NCBI RefSeq assembly: GCF_014191495.1
Contig: NZ_JACHWR010000001.1
Span: 1,860,001-1,924,000, forward strand
From: Nocardioides soli
GTDB lineage: Bacteria; Actinomycetota; Actinomycetes; Propionibacteriales; Nocardioidaceae
DNA length: 64,000 nucleotides
Reading direction: 5' to 3'
Part shown: positions 32,234-41,775 of the stretch, one piece after another
How the letters are laid out: each line of letters begins with the position of its first letter
How positions within the stretch are numbered: position 1 is the first letter of the stretch
Position numbers and translations under genes: made by a program
The notes under the pieces: model-generated
Seen by the model: only the letters and a program-made list of their open reading frames with translations
The model's database searches: none
What the model was told of the DNA's origin: nothing

Positions 32234-34798
32234 TCACTCCGTGGCGATCGCGCGGAGCACGTCGAGGCGGGCCGCCCGGCGGGCGGGGAACACCGCGGCC
32301 AGCACCCCGATGACCACCGAGAGCACCAGGAACACGGCCAGCTGGCCGAACGGGACGCTGATCACCTCGAGGCCCTGGTCGCGTACGGCGTACATGAGTG
32401 CGACCCCGAAGCCGACGCCCAGCAGCACGCCGAGCAGGGCGCCGAGCACCGCGATCACCACGGCCTCCAGCGTGATCATCCGGCGCAGCTGGCTGCGGCT
32501 GAGCCCGATCGCGCGCAGCAGGCCGACCTCGCGGGTCCGCTCGATGACCGAGAGGGCGAGGGTGTTGACGATGCCGAGCACCGCGATCACCAGCGCCAGG
32601 CCGAGCAGCGCGAAGATGATCCGCACGAACTGGTCGATCGGCGCCCGCTGCTCCTGCGCGAAGCCCGCCTGGTCCTTGACCGTCACCACCGGCAGGTCGG
32701 CGACCACCTCGTCGAGGCGGTCCTGGATGCCGGGCGAGTCGTCGGTGAAGACGATCAGCACGTTGTCGGTCTCGGGGAAGCCGGCGTCGACGAAGTCGTC
32801 GAGCGTGAGCAGCACCGGCCAGACGATCACCGGGTTGTCCTCGAAGACGCCGCCGACCGTGTAGGTCCGCTCGCCCGCCGGCATCTCGAAGGTCAGCTGG
32901 TCGCCGACCCCGAGGTCCTCGTCGTCGGCCCAGCTGCGCTGCACCAGCACCGACCCGGCGGACAGCCCGCTCTGGTCGCCGTCGGTGATGTCGAGCTCCA
33001 GCGACCCGACGTCCGCGGGCTCGACCGCCGACACGCCCTGCCGCTCGCCGTCGCGCTCGCCGGCGTCGAAGCGCTCCCGCACCACCCGCTGGACCCCGTC
33101 GACCCGCTCCATCCGGTCGCCGATCGCCGGGGTGAAGCCGGTGCCGATCACGTTGCTGACCACGAAGTCGCCGACGAAGTTCTCCTCGACCGACCGGTCG
33201 ACGCTGGCCTTGGCGGAGTCACCCACGATCGCCATCGTGCAGGCGAGCGCGAGTCCGATCATCAGCGCCGAGGCGGTGGCGGCGGTACGCCGCGGGTTGC
33301 GCAGGGAGTTCTGGCCGGCGAGGTTGCCGACGGTCCCGAAGAGCCGCGCGAACGCGGCCTGCGCCACGGCCAGGACCGGCCGCGAGATGACCGGGCTCGC
33401 CGCAGCGACGCCGAGGAGGATCGCGAGGATGCCGCCACCGGTCTGCCAGCCACCGTGCGGCAGGTCGCTGAACAGCCCCAGCCACAGCACCGCCAGGCCG
33501 ACGACGATCAGCGCGAGGCCGATCCAGAGCCGGCGCCGCAGCGACGACTCCGGCAGCGCGACGTCGTCGCGCAGGGCCTGCACCGGGGCGATCCGGCCGG
33601 TGCGGCGGGCGGGCAGCCACGCCGCGGCCATCGTCACGACGACGCCCACGACGTACGCCGCGACGAACGTGCGCGGCGCGAAGATCAGCGGCTGGCCGGC
33701 GAGGTCGAGGCCGAAGTTCGAGAACAGCGCGCGGATGCCCATCGCGAGCAGCACCCCGAGGCCGAGGCCGAGGGTCGCGCCGATGACGCCGAGCACGAAC
33801 GCCTCGAGCTGCACCGACCAGATCACCTGGCGCTTCGAGGCCCCGAGCGCACGCAGCAGCGCGAGCTCGCGGCTGCGCTGGGCGACCAGCATCGAGAAGG
33901 TGTTGACGATCAGGAACGCGCCGACGACCAGCGAGATGCCCGCGAAGATCAGCAGGAACGTCGTCAGGAACGACACCGCCTCGAGCAGGTCGGAGGCGGA
34001 CTCGTCGGCGGCGTCGTCGCCGGTGACCGCCTCGACGCCGTCGGGCAGCACCTCGGCGACGGCATCGCGCAGCTGCTCCTGGGACACGCCGTCGGCGGCG
34101 GTCACCCAGACGTCGGTGTAGGCGTCCTCGCCGCCGAGGAAGAGGTCCTGGGCGGTCGCGGTGTCGAAGGCGGCGTACGTCGCGCCGTTGAGCGATCCGC
34201 CGCTCGGGAAGCCCGCGATGCCGACGAGCGTCGGGGTCAGTCGCAGCGAGTCGAAGTCGGCGCCGGGCTCGGGTTGGACGGCCGTCGACGGGATGATCAC
34301 GACCCGGTCGCCGACGGCGTACCCCGCCCGCTCGGCGGTGCGCTCGTCGAGCACGACCTCGTCGGGGCCGTGCGGCTCGTGGCCCTCGACGACGGCCAGG
34401 CCCTGCAGCCCGTGCCCGGCCGGGGCGTCGGACCAGTTGCCGCCGATCGCCGGCGGCCCGAAGCCGCTCACGACCTTGCCCCGGTCGCTGATCACGAAGA
34501 CGCCGAACGCGTTGACGTTGCCGTCGACGCGCGCAGCGCCGTCCACGTCGCGGAGCCGGTCGAGCAGGCTCGCCGGCAGCGTCACCGTCGAGGGCGCCCC
34601 GTCGGCGGTGGTGCCGCCCACGGGCCGGACCACGACGTCGCCGACCGTGGAGGCGAACAGCGCGGTGAAGCTGCGGTTGAGCGTGTCGCTGAAGATCAGG
34701 GAGCCGGCGACGAACGCGACGCCGAGCACGATCGCGAACGTGCTCATCAGGAGGCGCACCTTGCGCCCCAGCAGGCTCTTGAGGGCGGCCCGGATCAT
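32234..34798 (-). CDS. ABC transporter permease with two FtsX domains
   Basis: An 854-residue membrane protein. MIRAALKSLLGRKVRLLMSTFAIVLGVAFVAGSLI is the N-terminal MacB-type helix; a periplasmic-type soluble domain follows (about 50-240), then an FtsX block of four helices (about 260-400), a second soluble domain and a second FtsX block (about 740-850, ending VFPARRAARLDVLRAIATE). This doubled layout is common in actinobacterial MacB-like exporters. It overlaps the ATPase gene by 4 bases. The cargo (lipoprotein, lipid or peptide) is unknown. Confidence 0.9.
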   Translation of the reverse strand: MIRAALKSLLGRKVRLLMSTFAIVLGVAFVAGSLIFSDTLNRSFTALFASTVGDVVVRPVGGTTADGAPSTVTLPASLLDRLRDVDGAARVDGNVNAFGVFVISDRGKVVSGFGPPAIGGNWSDAPAGHGLQGLAVVEGHEPHGPDEVVLDERTAERAGYAVGDRVVIIPSTAVQPEPGADFDSLRLTPTLVGIAGFPSGGSLNGATYAAFDTATAQDLFLGGEDAYTDVWVTAADGVSQEQLRDAVAEVLPDGVEAVTGDDAADESASDLLEAVSFLTTFLLIFAGISLVVGAFLIVNTFSMLVAQRSRELALLRALGASKRQVIWSVQLEAFVLGVIGATLGLGLGVLLAMGIRALFSNFGLDLAGQPLIFAPRTFVAAYVVGVVVTMAAAWLPARRTGRIAPVQALRDDVALPESSLRRRLWIGLALIVVGLAVLWLGLFSDLPHGGWQTGGGILAILLGVAAASPVISRPVLAVAQAAFARLFGTVGNLAGQNSLRNPRRTAATASALMIGLALACTMAIVGDSAKASVDRSVEENFVGDFVVSNVIGTGFTPAIGDRMERVDGVQRVVRERFDAGERDGERQGVSAVEPADVGSLELDITDGDQSGLSAGSVLVQRSWADDEDLGVGDQLTFEMPAGERTYTVGGVFEDNPVIVWPVLLTLDDFVDAGFPETDNVLIVFTDDSPGIQDRLDEVVADLPVVTVKDQAGFAQEQRAPIDQFVRIIFALLGLALVIAVLGIVNTLALSVIERTREVGLLRAIGLSRSQLRRMITLEAVVIAVLGALLGVLLGVGFGVALMYAVRDQGLEVISVPFGQLAVFLVLSVVIGVLAAVFPARRAARLDVLRAIATE

Positions 34799-35568
34799 GA
34801 CGGCGTCTGCTCGGCCATCCGGTTCATCACGTCGAGCACCTGCTCGCGGGTCGGGTCCCGCAGCTCGTCGACGACCCGGCCGTCGGCGAGGAAGACGACG
34901 CGGTCGGTGTACGCCGCGGCGACCGGGTCGTGGGTGACCATCACGACGGTCTGGCCGTGGTCGTCGACGGCGTGGCGCAGCAGCTCGAGCACCTCCGCCC
35001 CCGACCGGGAGTCGAGGTTGCCGGTCGGCTCGTCGGCGAAGACGATCCGCGGCCGGCTGGCCAGGGCCCGCGCGACCGCCACCCGCTGCTGCTGACCGCC
35101 GGAGAGCTCGTTGGGCTTGTGGCCCAGCCGGTCGCCGAGGTCGACGGTCGCGACGACGCTGTCGTACCAGGCCTGGTCGAGCCGGCGTCCGGCGATCGCC
35201 ATCGGGAGCTTGATGTTCTCCTCGGCGGTCAGCGTCGGCACCAGGTTGAACGACTGGAAGACGAAGCCGATCTCGTCGCGGCGCAGCCGGGTCAGCGCCT
35301 TGTCCTTGAGCCTGGTGATGTCCTGGTCGCCGATCCACACCTCACCGGAGTCGGCGGTGTCGAGCGCCGCGCAGCAGTGCATCAGCGTCGACTTCCCCGA
35401 GCCGCTGGGACCCATCACGGCGGTGAACTCGCCGGCGGCGATGTCGAGCGTCACGTCGTCGAGCGCACGGACCAGGGCCTGGCCGGTGCCGTAGGTCTTG
35501 GTGAGGCCCCGGACGCGGGCGGCCGGGACGGTGCCCGCCGGGGGCGAGAAGGTGGAGACCTCGGTCAT
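34795..35568 (-). CDS. ABC transporter ATP-binding protein (MacB/LolD-type)
   Basis: A 257-residue ATPase: Walker A MGPSGSGKST (near 52-61), Q-loop FVFQSFNLVPTLTAEENI, signature LSGGQQQRVAVARAL, Walker B IVFADEPTGNLD, H-loop MVTHD. The FNLVPTLT..NLDS pattern is typical of MacB/LolD-type partners of FtsX permeases. Coupled to the 854-residue permease downstream. Confidence 0.93.
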   Translation of the reverse strand: MTEVSTFSPPAGTVPAARVRGLTKTYGTGQALVRALDDVTLDIAAGEFTAVMGPSGSGKSTLMHCCAALDTADSGEVWIGDQDITRLKDKALTRLRRDEIGFVFQSFNLVPTLTAEENIKLPMAIAGRRLDQAWYDSVVATVDLGDRLGHKPNELSGGQQQRVAVARALASRPRIVFADEPTGNLDSRSGAEVLELLRHAVDDHGQTVVMVTHDPVAAAYTDRVVFLADGRVVDELRDPTREQVLDVMNRMAEQTPS

Positions 35569-35637
35569 GGGTCAACCCTCCCGTGCCGGGCGCCCGGGCG
35601 CTACCGGTATCACCCCGAACTCACCCCGACGAGCGAC

Positions 35638-35653
35638 TAGAACACCTGTTCGA
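35638..35653 (+). promoter_or_regulatory. LexA (SOS) box before the AlkB-like gene
   Basis: TAGAAC-ACCT-GTTCGA matches TCGAACNNNNGTTCGA at 11 of 12 fixed positions. It ends 8 bases before the TATGCT -10 (35662-35667) of the AlkB-like gene, a good position for repression. Confidence 0.65.
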
Positions 35654-35673
35654 ACGCGACGTATGCTCGGAGC

Positions 35674-36288
35674 ATGGACTTCCAGGGATCGCTGTTCGAG
35701 GCGCCGGCCGTCGAGGCGCCGACGTTCGACCGCGTCGAGCGCCGGCCGCTCACCGGCGGCGCCTGGATCGACGTCTGCCGCACCTGGCTCCCCGCGCCCG
35801 ACGAGGTGTTCACGACCCTGGTGCACGACGTGCCCTGGCGGGCCGAACGGCGGCAGATGTACGACCGTGAGGTCGACGTACCCCGGCTGCTGCACACGTA
35901 CGCCGCGGGCGAGCCGCTCCCCCACCCGACCCTGGCGCGGGCCCGCGGGGCGCTGTCGGCGCACTACCGGCCCGAGCTCGGCGAGCCGTTCGTGACCGCC
36001 GGCTGCTGCTACTACCGCGACGGACGCGACAGCGTCGCCTGGCACGGCGACACGATCGGCCGCGGCCGGACCCACGACACGATGGTGGCGATCGTCTCGC
36101 TCGGCGACCCGCGCCGGCTGGCGCTGCGACCCCGGGCCGGCGGATCCTCGATCTCGGTCGAGATGGGCCACGGCGACCTGCTCGTGATGGGCGGCTCCTG
36201 CCAGCGCACCTGGGAGCACGCGGTGCCCAAGGTGGCTCACGCCGGGCCCCGGGTCTCCGTGCAGTTCCGGCCACTGAACGTGTTCTGA
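35674..36288 (+). CDS. alkB: AlkB-type Fe(II)/2-oxoglutarate DNA dealkylase
   Basis: A 204-residue dioxygenase that removes methyl groups from damaged bases by oxidation. The iron ligands are H124 and D126 (AWHGDTIGR) and H182 (WEHAVPK); R193 (GPRVSVQFRP) should bind 2-oxoglutarate. The middle GCCYYRDGRDSVAWH matches the AlkB nucleotide-lid region. ATG 35674 follows TATGCT by 6 bases; an SOS box is directly upstream, so induction by DNA damage is likely. Confidence 0.9.
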   Translation: MDFQGSLFEAPAVEAPTFDRVERRPLTGGAWIDVCRTWLPAPDEVFTTLVHDVPWRAERRQMYDREVDVPRLLHTYAAGEPLPHPTLARARGALSAHYRPELGEPFVTAGCCYYRDGRDSVAWHGDTIGRGRTHDTMVAIVSLGDPRRLALRPRAGGSSISVEMGHGDLLVMGGSCQRTWEHAVPKVAHAGPRVSVQFRPLNVF

Positions 36289-36295
36289 GCGGTGC

Positions 36296-36339
36296 GGTGG
36301 TTGAGGTGCGAGGGCCGCCAGGCCCGAGCCTCGAAACCC
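36296..36339. repeat. Dispersed repeat, second type
   Basis: GGTGGTTGAGGTGCGAGGGC, then CCAGGCCCGAGCCTCGAAACCC. Same outer ends as the 42-bp units but a different centre (GCGAGGGCCGCCAGGCC). A near-identical copy lies at 44781-44826. It fills the gap after the AlkB-like gene. Confidence 0.8.
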
Positions 36340-36353
36340 GCCGGGCCGACGGC

Positions 36354-36914
36354 TCAGAAGCTGACCGTGGGCGCCTGCTCCTGCCCGTCGGGGGCGTCGT
36401 AGAACCTGCGCTGGTGCACGTTGGCGATGCCGGTGAGGAACATCCAGGGGATGGTCTGGGTGAGCTTGTTCAGCGTGGCGACCGCGTCGTTGTAGTACTG
36501 GCGGGCGAAGGAGATCTGGTTCTCGGTGTCGGCCAGCTGACGCTGGAGCTCGAGGAAGTTCTGGTTCGCCTTGAGGTCGGGGTAGGCCTCGGCGACCGCG
36601 TCGACCCGGACCAGCGCCTGGGTCAGCGCGGCGTCGGCGGCTGCCTTGGCCTCCGGGTCGTCGCCCTTCGCGGCTGCCTGGACGCCGGCCCGTGCGGCGG
36701 TGACCTCCTCGAGGACGCCCTTCTCGTGCGCGGCGTACCCCTTGACGGTCTCGACCAGGTTGGGGATCAGGTCGGCGCGGCGGGTGAGCTGCACGTCGAT
36801 GCCGCCCAGCGCCTCCTGGGCGCCGATGTCGGTGGTGCGCAGCTTGTTGAAGCCGACGACGACGAAGCCGATCAGGGCGACGACGATGACGACGACGATG
36901 ATGGCGATGAGCAT
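36354..36914 (-). CDS. lemA: LemA-family protein
   Basis: A 186-residue protein with one N-terminal membrane helix (residues 1-24) and the LemA coiled-coil core: FNKLRT..AQEALGGIDVQLTRRADLIPNLVETVKGYAAHEKGVLEEVTAARA. The role of LemA is unclear, though it often pairs with TPM or DUF2207 proteins, as here. AGGAG lies 7 bases before the ATG. It probably forms an operon with the DUF2207 gene. Confidence 0.92.
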   Translation of the reverse strand: MLIAIIVVVIVVALIGFVVVGFNKLRTTDIGAQEALGGIDVQLTRRADLIPNLVETVKGYAAHEKGVLEEVTAARAGVQAAAKGDDPEAKAAADAALTQALVRVDAVAEAYPDLKANQNFLELQRQLADTENQISFARQYYNDAVATLNKLTQTIPWMFLTGIANVHQRRFYDAPDGQEQAPTVSF

Positions 36915-36952
36915 TCAGGACTCCTCGGGACGGGTCGGGATCAGGATGGCGG

Positions 36953-38704
36953 TCACCACGAGCCGCCGCCACCGCCGCCGCCTCCGCCACCGCCGGAGAA
37001 GCCGCCGCCGCCCGAGGACGACGACTTCTGGGTGGCCTCGTAGGCGGAGATCGCGGAGCTGACGGTGGTCTCGAAGTCGTCGACCATCGACGACACCGCC
37101 GAGCCCACCGAGGCGCCGGCGTAGGCGTGGCCGAGGTAGGACGGGACCGGCGGCTCCGATCCCATCTCGGTGCGGTACTTGGCCGCCCACTCGTCGGCGC
37201 AGCCGAAGGCGACGGCCCAGGGGATGTAGGCGGTGTAGAGCTCCTCGCGGCCGGAGAAGTCGAACCGGTCCTGGGCCGAGGGGGTCGACAGGATCCGGCG
37301 GAAGCCCCCCGCTCGCGACCACAGGTCGCGGCCGGCGCGGGTGCGCTTGGTGCCGGCGCCGGTGGCGGCCAGCCCGGCGCCGAAGACCGCGAAGAGGCCG
37401 GGGACCAGCCCGATCGCGGTCATGTCGAAGGGGTTCCAGATCGCGACGGCGAGCACGGCGATGCCGCAGGCGCCGATGATCAGCCCGCCGATGCCGCCGA
37501 GGCCGCTGCCGACCATCAGCCCGGCGCCGCTGGCCCAGGAGCGGGTGCTCTTCTCGAACGACGCGATCTCGGACTTCAGCCGCTTGCCGGCCTGCACGTC
37601 GCGGCTGGAGGCGACGAAGGACGTGCCCGGCCCGCTGAGCAGGTGCGCGACACCGGTGGTGACCGGGTCGAGGCCGGCCCAGCCCGCGGAGCCGCCCTTG
37701 TCCGTGATCGTCCAGTCGTCGCCGGACCGGTCGAGCTCGATCGCACCCCGCTCGGCGGCGTACATCAAGGTGGCGACGTACTGCTCCTGATCGACGTCCT
37801 CGGTGACCAGGTACGCCGCCTGCGCCGGCCCGATCCCCTCGGGCGGCGCGTACATCAGCGGGAGCTGCGGGTCGGTCTCGCGGGTGCCGCGGACCAGGAC
37901 GTAGCCGAGCGCGCCCGCGCCCCCGGCGAGGAGCAGCACGACGGCCAGCACCGGCACGCTGGTGCCGAGGATCGGGTCGAGCCCGCCGCGCCACGGCAGG
38001 GTGGTGCCGGCCGGGGGCGTGGGCAGGTCGAGACCCGCCTTGAGGGTGACGGGGGTGTTGGGTGCGAGCTGCCGGGTGCGGACGACGAGCTCGCGGGTCC
38101 CCTCCCCCTTCGCGGTGCAGCCGGTGCCGGCGCCCGCGCCGACCGCGCACCGCACGTCCTGGGCCGGCGCCGGGAGCCGCACGGTCAGCCGGGACCTCTC
38201 GATCGGCTGCTGCCAGCCGCCGGGGATCAGGTTCCAGTAGAACTGCGTCGGCTGTCCGGTGGTGCCCTCCTCCAGTACGCCCGCGATCCGGTAGCGGATC
38301 TCGAAGACGTGCTCGCCGACCGGCAGCGTGGCGTCCGGGTCGCCGATCCTGGCGTTGACGTAACGGCCGCGGCGCTCGGAGAGGAGCTCGACCGGGACGT
38401 CCTCGCCGTCCATGGTCACCTCGATGTCCTCCGGCTCCCGTCGCGCGTGCGGAGCGCTGGCGTCGTGGGTGTCGAAGTAGCGGAAGATGCCGTGGCGGCC
38501 GTAGACCGGGACGTCGACCGTGAGGCGCTCCGCGACGCTCAGGTCGCCGTTCTCGGCGACGTCGAAGTCGGCGACGTAGGAGGTGATCGTCGTCGGCTCG
38601 TCGACGTCCCCGCTGCCGAGGTCGAGGCCGTAGAACAGCGCCGGCGCGAGCAGGACGAGGACCACGACGACCAGGCCGACGAGGCCACCGACGACGCGCT
38701 TCAT
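36953..38704 (-). CDS. DUF2207 membrane protein with glycine-rich tail
   Basis: A 583-residue protein: a signal-anchor helix (1-25), an extracellular β-domain (about 40-240, DUF2207 opening TITSYVADFDVAENGDLSVAERLTVDVP), a membrane helix near 255, further helices near 390-450, and a C-terminal tail of nearly only Gly and Ser (SSSGGGGFSGGGGGGG). The Gly tail is typical of the family. It is 38 bases upstream of lemA on the same strand. Confidence 0.88.
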   Translation of the reverse strand: MKRVVGGLVGLVVVVLVLLAPALFYGLDLGSGDVDEPTTITSYVADFDVAENGDLSVAERLTVDVPVYGRHGIFRYFDTHDASAPHARREPEDIEVTMDGEDVPVELLSERRGRYVNARIGDPDATLPVGEHVFEIRYRIAGVLEEGTTGQPTQFYWNLIPGGWQQPIERSRLTVRLPAPAQDVRCAVGAGAGTGCTAKGEGTRELVVRTRQLAPNTPVTLKAGLDLPTPPAGTTLPWRGGLDPILGTSVPVLAVVLLLAGGAGALGYVLVRGTRETDPQLPLMYAPPEGIGPAQAAYLVTEDVDQEQYVATLMYAAERGAIELDRSGDDWTITDKGGSAGWAGLDPVTTGVAHLLSGPGTSFVASSRDVQAGKRLKSEIASFEKSTRSWASGAGLMVGSGLGGIGGLIIGACGIAVLAVAIWNPFDMTAIGLVPGLFAVFGAGLAATGAGTKRTRAGRDLWSRAGGFRRILSTPSAQDRFDFSGREELYTAYIPWAVAFGCADEWAAKYRTEMGSEPPVPSYLGHAYAGASVGSAVSSMVDDFETTVSSAISAYEATQKSSSSGGGGFSGGGGGGGGGGGSW

Positions 38705-38782
38705 GACGCGGAGCCTAGGGGGTCCACGCCCTCCTTGATAACGATTCGCTCACGACGGTGCTCCCTTGAAACACTCCCCCCG

Positions 38783-40123
38783 ATGTCCAGCACCGCCGCG
38801 CCCAGCCGCCTCACCCTCCGCTCCTTCTGGCACGATCTCCCGCGCGAGGGCAAGCTGCTCCTCTCGGTGGTCGTGTTCGAGTTCATCGGCACCGGCCTGG
38901 TGCTGCCGTTCAACATCGTCTACCTGCACGAGGTGCGCGGCTTCGCGCTCAGCGACGCCGGCCTGCTGCTCGCGCTGCCCCCGCTGATCGGCTTCCTCGT
39001 CGTGGGTCCGGGCGGGGCGGCGATCGACCGCTGGGGCGCCCGGCGCATCCTGATCGGCGCGCTGTCCCTCCAGGTCGCGGGCAACGTCGTGCTCGCCTTC
39101 GCGTCGACCCCGGCGATCGCGGCGATGGCACTGCTGCTGACCGGCCTCGCCTTCGGCGTCTCGTGGCCGGGCTTCCAGGCGTTCATCGCCACGGTGATCC
39201 CCTCCGAGCTCCGGCAGCGCTACTTCGGCGTGAACTTCACGCTGCTCAACCTCGGCATCGGGATCGGCGGCCTGGTCGCGGGCGCGTTCGTCCGGATCGA
39301 CCACCTGCCGACGTTCCAGGCGATCTACCTCGGCGACGCGGCCAGCTACCTGCCCGCGATCTTCCTGATGACGGTGCCGCTGCGCCACGTCGCGGGCCGA
39401 GTCGAGCACCACGACGAGACCGCCGCCAAGGTCGGCTACCTCGAGGTGCTGCGCCGGCCCGCGGTCGCCTCGACGATCGTGGTCGGCTTCGTGTCGTCGT
39501 ACGTCGGCTACTCCCAGCTCAACGCCGGCATGCCGGCCTACGCCCGCGCGGTGGGCGAGGTCTCGACCCGCGGCCTCGGCTTCGCGTTCGCCGCCAACAC
39601 CCTGGTGATCGTGCTGCTCCAGCTGGTGGTGCTCCGGCGCATCGAGGGCCGACGGCGGACCCGGGTGATCGCGGTGATGGCGGCGATCTGGGCCGTCTCC
39701 TGGCTACTGCTCGGTGCGACCGGCACCGTCTCGGGCACCTGGGCAGCGACCATGCTGGTCGCCGCCAGCGCCTCGGTGTTCGCGTTCGGCGAGACGCTGC
39801 TGCAGCCGACCGTGCCCGCGCTGGTCAACGACCTCGCGCCCGACCACCTGCGGGGCCGCTACAACGCGGCGAGCTCGGCATCCTTCCAGCTCGCGCAGAT
39901 CATCGCGCCGCCGATCGCCGGGTTCCTGATCGGCCACCACCTCGACAGCGTCTACATCGGCACGCTCGTGCTGGGCTGCGTGCTGCTCGCGGTGCTCGCC
40001 GTCGTCCGGCTCGAGCCGCAGCTGCCGGCCCACGTCAACGGCGTACGAGAGGCCGAGCTGGTGGCCGACCCCGACGTCGTACCCGAGCCCACGCCCAAGA
40101 CCCGGGCGAGCGCGCTGGAGTGA
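38783..40123 (+). CDS. MFS transporter (drug/efflux type)
   Basis: A 446-residue, 12-helix major facilitator protein. Motif A-like GGAAIDRWGARRILIGA follows helix 2 (near 78-94), and the DHLRGRYNAASSASFQLAQIIAPPIAGFLIG segment is typical of DHA1-like exporters. Its last 35 residues are hydrophilic. The substrate is unknown. ATG 38783 begins the family start RLTLRSFWHDLPREGKLL after a short lead; the frame upstream is open but antisense to DUF2207. It is divergent from the DUF2207 gene. Confidence 0.87.
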   Translation: MSSTAAPSRLTLRSFWHDLPREGKLLLSVVVFEFIGTGLVLPFNIVYLHEVRGFALSDAGLLLALPPLIGFLVVGPGGAAIDRWGARRILIGALSLQVAGNVVLAFASTPAIAAMALLLTGLAFGVSWPGFQAFIATVIPSELRQRYFGVNFTLLNLGIGIGGLVAGAFVRIDHLPTFQAIYLGDAASYLPAIFLMTVPLRHVAGRVEHHDETAAKVGYLEVLRRPAVASTIVVGFVSSYVGYSQLNAGMPAYARAVGEVSTRGLGFAFAANTLVIVLLQLVVLRRIEGRRRTRVIAVMAAIWAVSWLLLGATGTVSGTWAATMLVAASASVFAFGETLLQPTVPALVNDLAPDHLRGRYNAASSASFQLAQIIAPPIAGFLIGHHLDSVYIGTLVLGCVLLAVLAVVRLEPQLPAHVNGVREAELVADPDVVPEPTPKTRASALE

Positions 40124-40136
40124 CGCGCTCGCGTCG

Positions 40137-40913
40137 TCAGTCGCGCCGGGAGATCCACCAGATCACGAGGCCGATGACGGCCAGCAACCCGAGGCCCTGC
40201 TTCCAGTAGGTGCGCGCCAGCACCGGCAGCACCGCCGAGCCCAGGTCGAGGGCGTCGTCGGCCTGCGACGGAGCGGGCTGCTGGGACGGTCCGTCACGTT
40301 CCGGTTGTCCGTCGGACCGACCGGCAGCCATCTCGTGACGGACTATCTCGGCGGCGTCGTCGGCGGCGGCCGGCTCCGGAGGGGTGGCCGAGGCGGGCGC
40401 AGGCGCCGCCTCGGCCACCTGCTCGGACGTGGGAGTCCGCTCCTGCGGGGCCCCCGTGGACTCCGCAGAGAGACGCCGCTCCAGGCACTCCACGAACTGA
40501 CCGAGCAGCTTGTCCGAGACGTCCTGCATCACCCCGCGCCCGAACTGGGCGGGCTTGCCGGTGATGGCGAGGTCGGTGACGACCTCGACGTCGGTCGAGG
40601 TGCCGTCGGCCGCCGACGGGGTCATGGTCAGGGTGACCTTGGCGCCCGCGGTGCCGTTGCCGCGCTTGTCCCGTCCCTTGGCGTCGACGACGAAGCGGTG
40701 CGCCGCCTCGTCCTTCTCGACGAAGGTGCCCGAGCCGTTGTAGACCAGCGCGATCGGCCCGAGCTTGACCTTCACCGACCCCGAGAAGGTGTCGCCGTCG
40801 ACGGAGGTGACCGTCGCGCCCGGGAAGCACTCCGCCACCGACGCGATGTCGTTGAAGTGCGCCCAGGTGTCGACGACCGACGTCGGGACCGTGAACCGGT
40901 GAGTGAGATCCAT
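40137..40913 (-). CDS. coxG: CoxG-like SRPBCC protein with C-terminal membrane anchor
   Basis: A 258-residue protein. Residues 1-150 are a CoxG-type SRPBCC domain: MDLTHRFTVPTSVVDTWAHFNDIASVAECFPGATV and KVKLGPIALVYNGSGTFVEKDEAAHRFVVDAKGRD. Then comes a low-complexity linker and one membrane helix (GLLAVIGLVIWWISRRD, 239-258). In CO-dehydrogenase clusters, CoxG is thought to anchor the enzyme to the membrane. It is 7 bases downstream of coxM, the last gene of the coxSLMG set. Confidence 0.87.
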   Translation of the reverse strand: MDLTHRFTVPTSVVDTWAHFNDIASVAECFPGATVTSVDGDTFSGSVKVKLGPIALVYNGSGTFVEKDEAAHRFVVDAKGRDKRGNGTAGAKVTLTMTPSAADGTSTDVEVVTDLAITGKPAQFGRGVMQDVSDKLLGQFVECLERRLSAESTGAPQERTPTSEQVAEAAPAPASATPPEPAAADDAAEIVRHEMAAGRSDGQPERDGPSQQPAPSQADDALDLGSAVLPVLARTYWKQGLGLLAVIGLVIWWISRRD

Positions 40914-40920
40914 CAGGCCA

Positions 40921-41775
40921 TCATGCTCCTGCGGCGGCGAGCACCGCCCGCCGCGTGATCACGGTGGCGAGGTGCCGGCGGTAGTCGGCGTCGCCGTTCA
41001 GGTCGCTCGGCGGGTGGGTGCCCTCGGCGGCGTGGGCGGCCGCCGCGCGTACGGCGGCCTCGGTCGCGGGCTGCCCGGCCAGGGCGGCCTCGACCGCGGC
41101 CGCCCGGAGCGGCGTCGACCCCATGTTGGTGAGCCCGATCCGCGCCTCCGCAATCGTGCCACCCTCGACGCGCACCGTCGCGGCGACCGCCACGATCGGC
41201 CACTGGTGTGCGACGCGCACGAACTTCTCGTAGTGCGCGCCCCACCCGGTGTGCTTGGGCACCCGGACCTCGGTGAGGATCTCGTCGTCGCCGATCGCGG
41301 TCTCGAAGAGGTCGACGAAGAAGTCGTCGGCCGACACCGTCCGGGTGCCGCCCGGGCCCTGGATCACGAACGACGCGCCGAGCGCCCGCACCGGGGCCCC
41401 CAGGTCGCCGGCCGGGTCGGCGTGCGCGAGCGCGCCGCCGAACGTGCCGCGGTGCCGCACCTGGGCATCGGCCAGGTGCTCGACCGCCCTGGTGATCAGC
41501 GTCGCGTGCTCGGCCACCAGCGGGTCCGAGCCGACCACCGAGTGCGGCGTCATCGCGCCGATGACGATCGAGTCGCCGTCGTCGCGTACGCCGCGCAGCG
41601 ACTCGATCCGGCCGAGGTCGATGATCCACTCGGGCGCGTTGAGTCGCATCCGCAGCACCGGCAGCAGGCTCTGCCCACCGGCGATGATCTTGGCGTCGTC
41701 GCCATGCTCGGCGAGCGCGGCCAGGGCGTCCTCGACCGAGGCCGGGGCGACGTAGTCGAACTGGGCGGGGATCAT
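40921..41775 (-). CDS. coxM: Molybdenum hydroxylase, FAD-binding medium subunit (CoxM-like)
   Basis: A 284-residue FAD protein with AGGQSLLPVLRMRL (32-45) and TFGGALAHADPAGDL (near 111), the two FAD-binding motifs of the xanthine-dehydrogenase/CoxM family. It passes electrons from the 2Fe-2S clusters to an acceptor. ATG 41775 overlaps the coxL stop by 4 bases. Confidence 0.92.
   Translation of the reverse strand: MIPAQFDYVAPASVEDALAALAEHGDDAKIIAGGQSLLPVLRMRLNAPEWIIDLGRIESLRGVRDDGDSIVIGAMTPHSVVGSDPLVAEHATLITRAVEHLADAQVRHRGTFGGALAHADPAGDLGAPVRALGASFVIQGPGGTRTVSADDFFVDLFETAIGDDEILTEVRVPKHTGWGAHYEKFVRVAHQWPIVAVAATVRVEGGTIAEARIGLTNMGSTPLRAAAVEAALAGQPATEAAVRAAAAHAAEGTHPPSDLNGDADYRRHLATVITRRAVLAAAGA

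Noticed and set aside
32222..35095. A 957-residue plus-strand open frame over the ABC transporter genes.
   Set aside because: The composition is almost entirely R, H, D, G, E and V without hydrophobic cores, the mark of an antisense frame. The minus-strand permease and ATPase have complete motifs.
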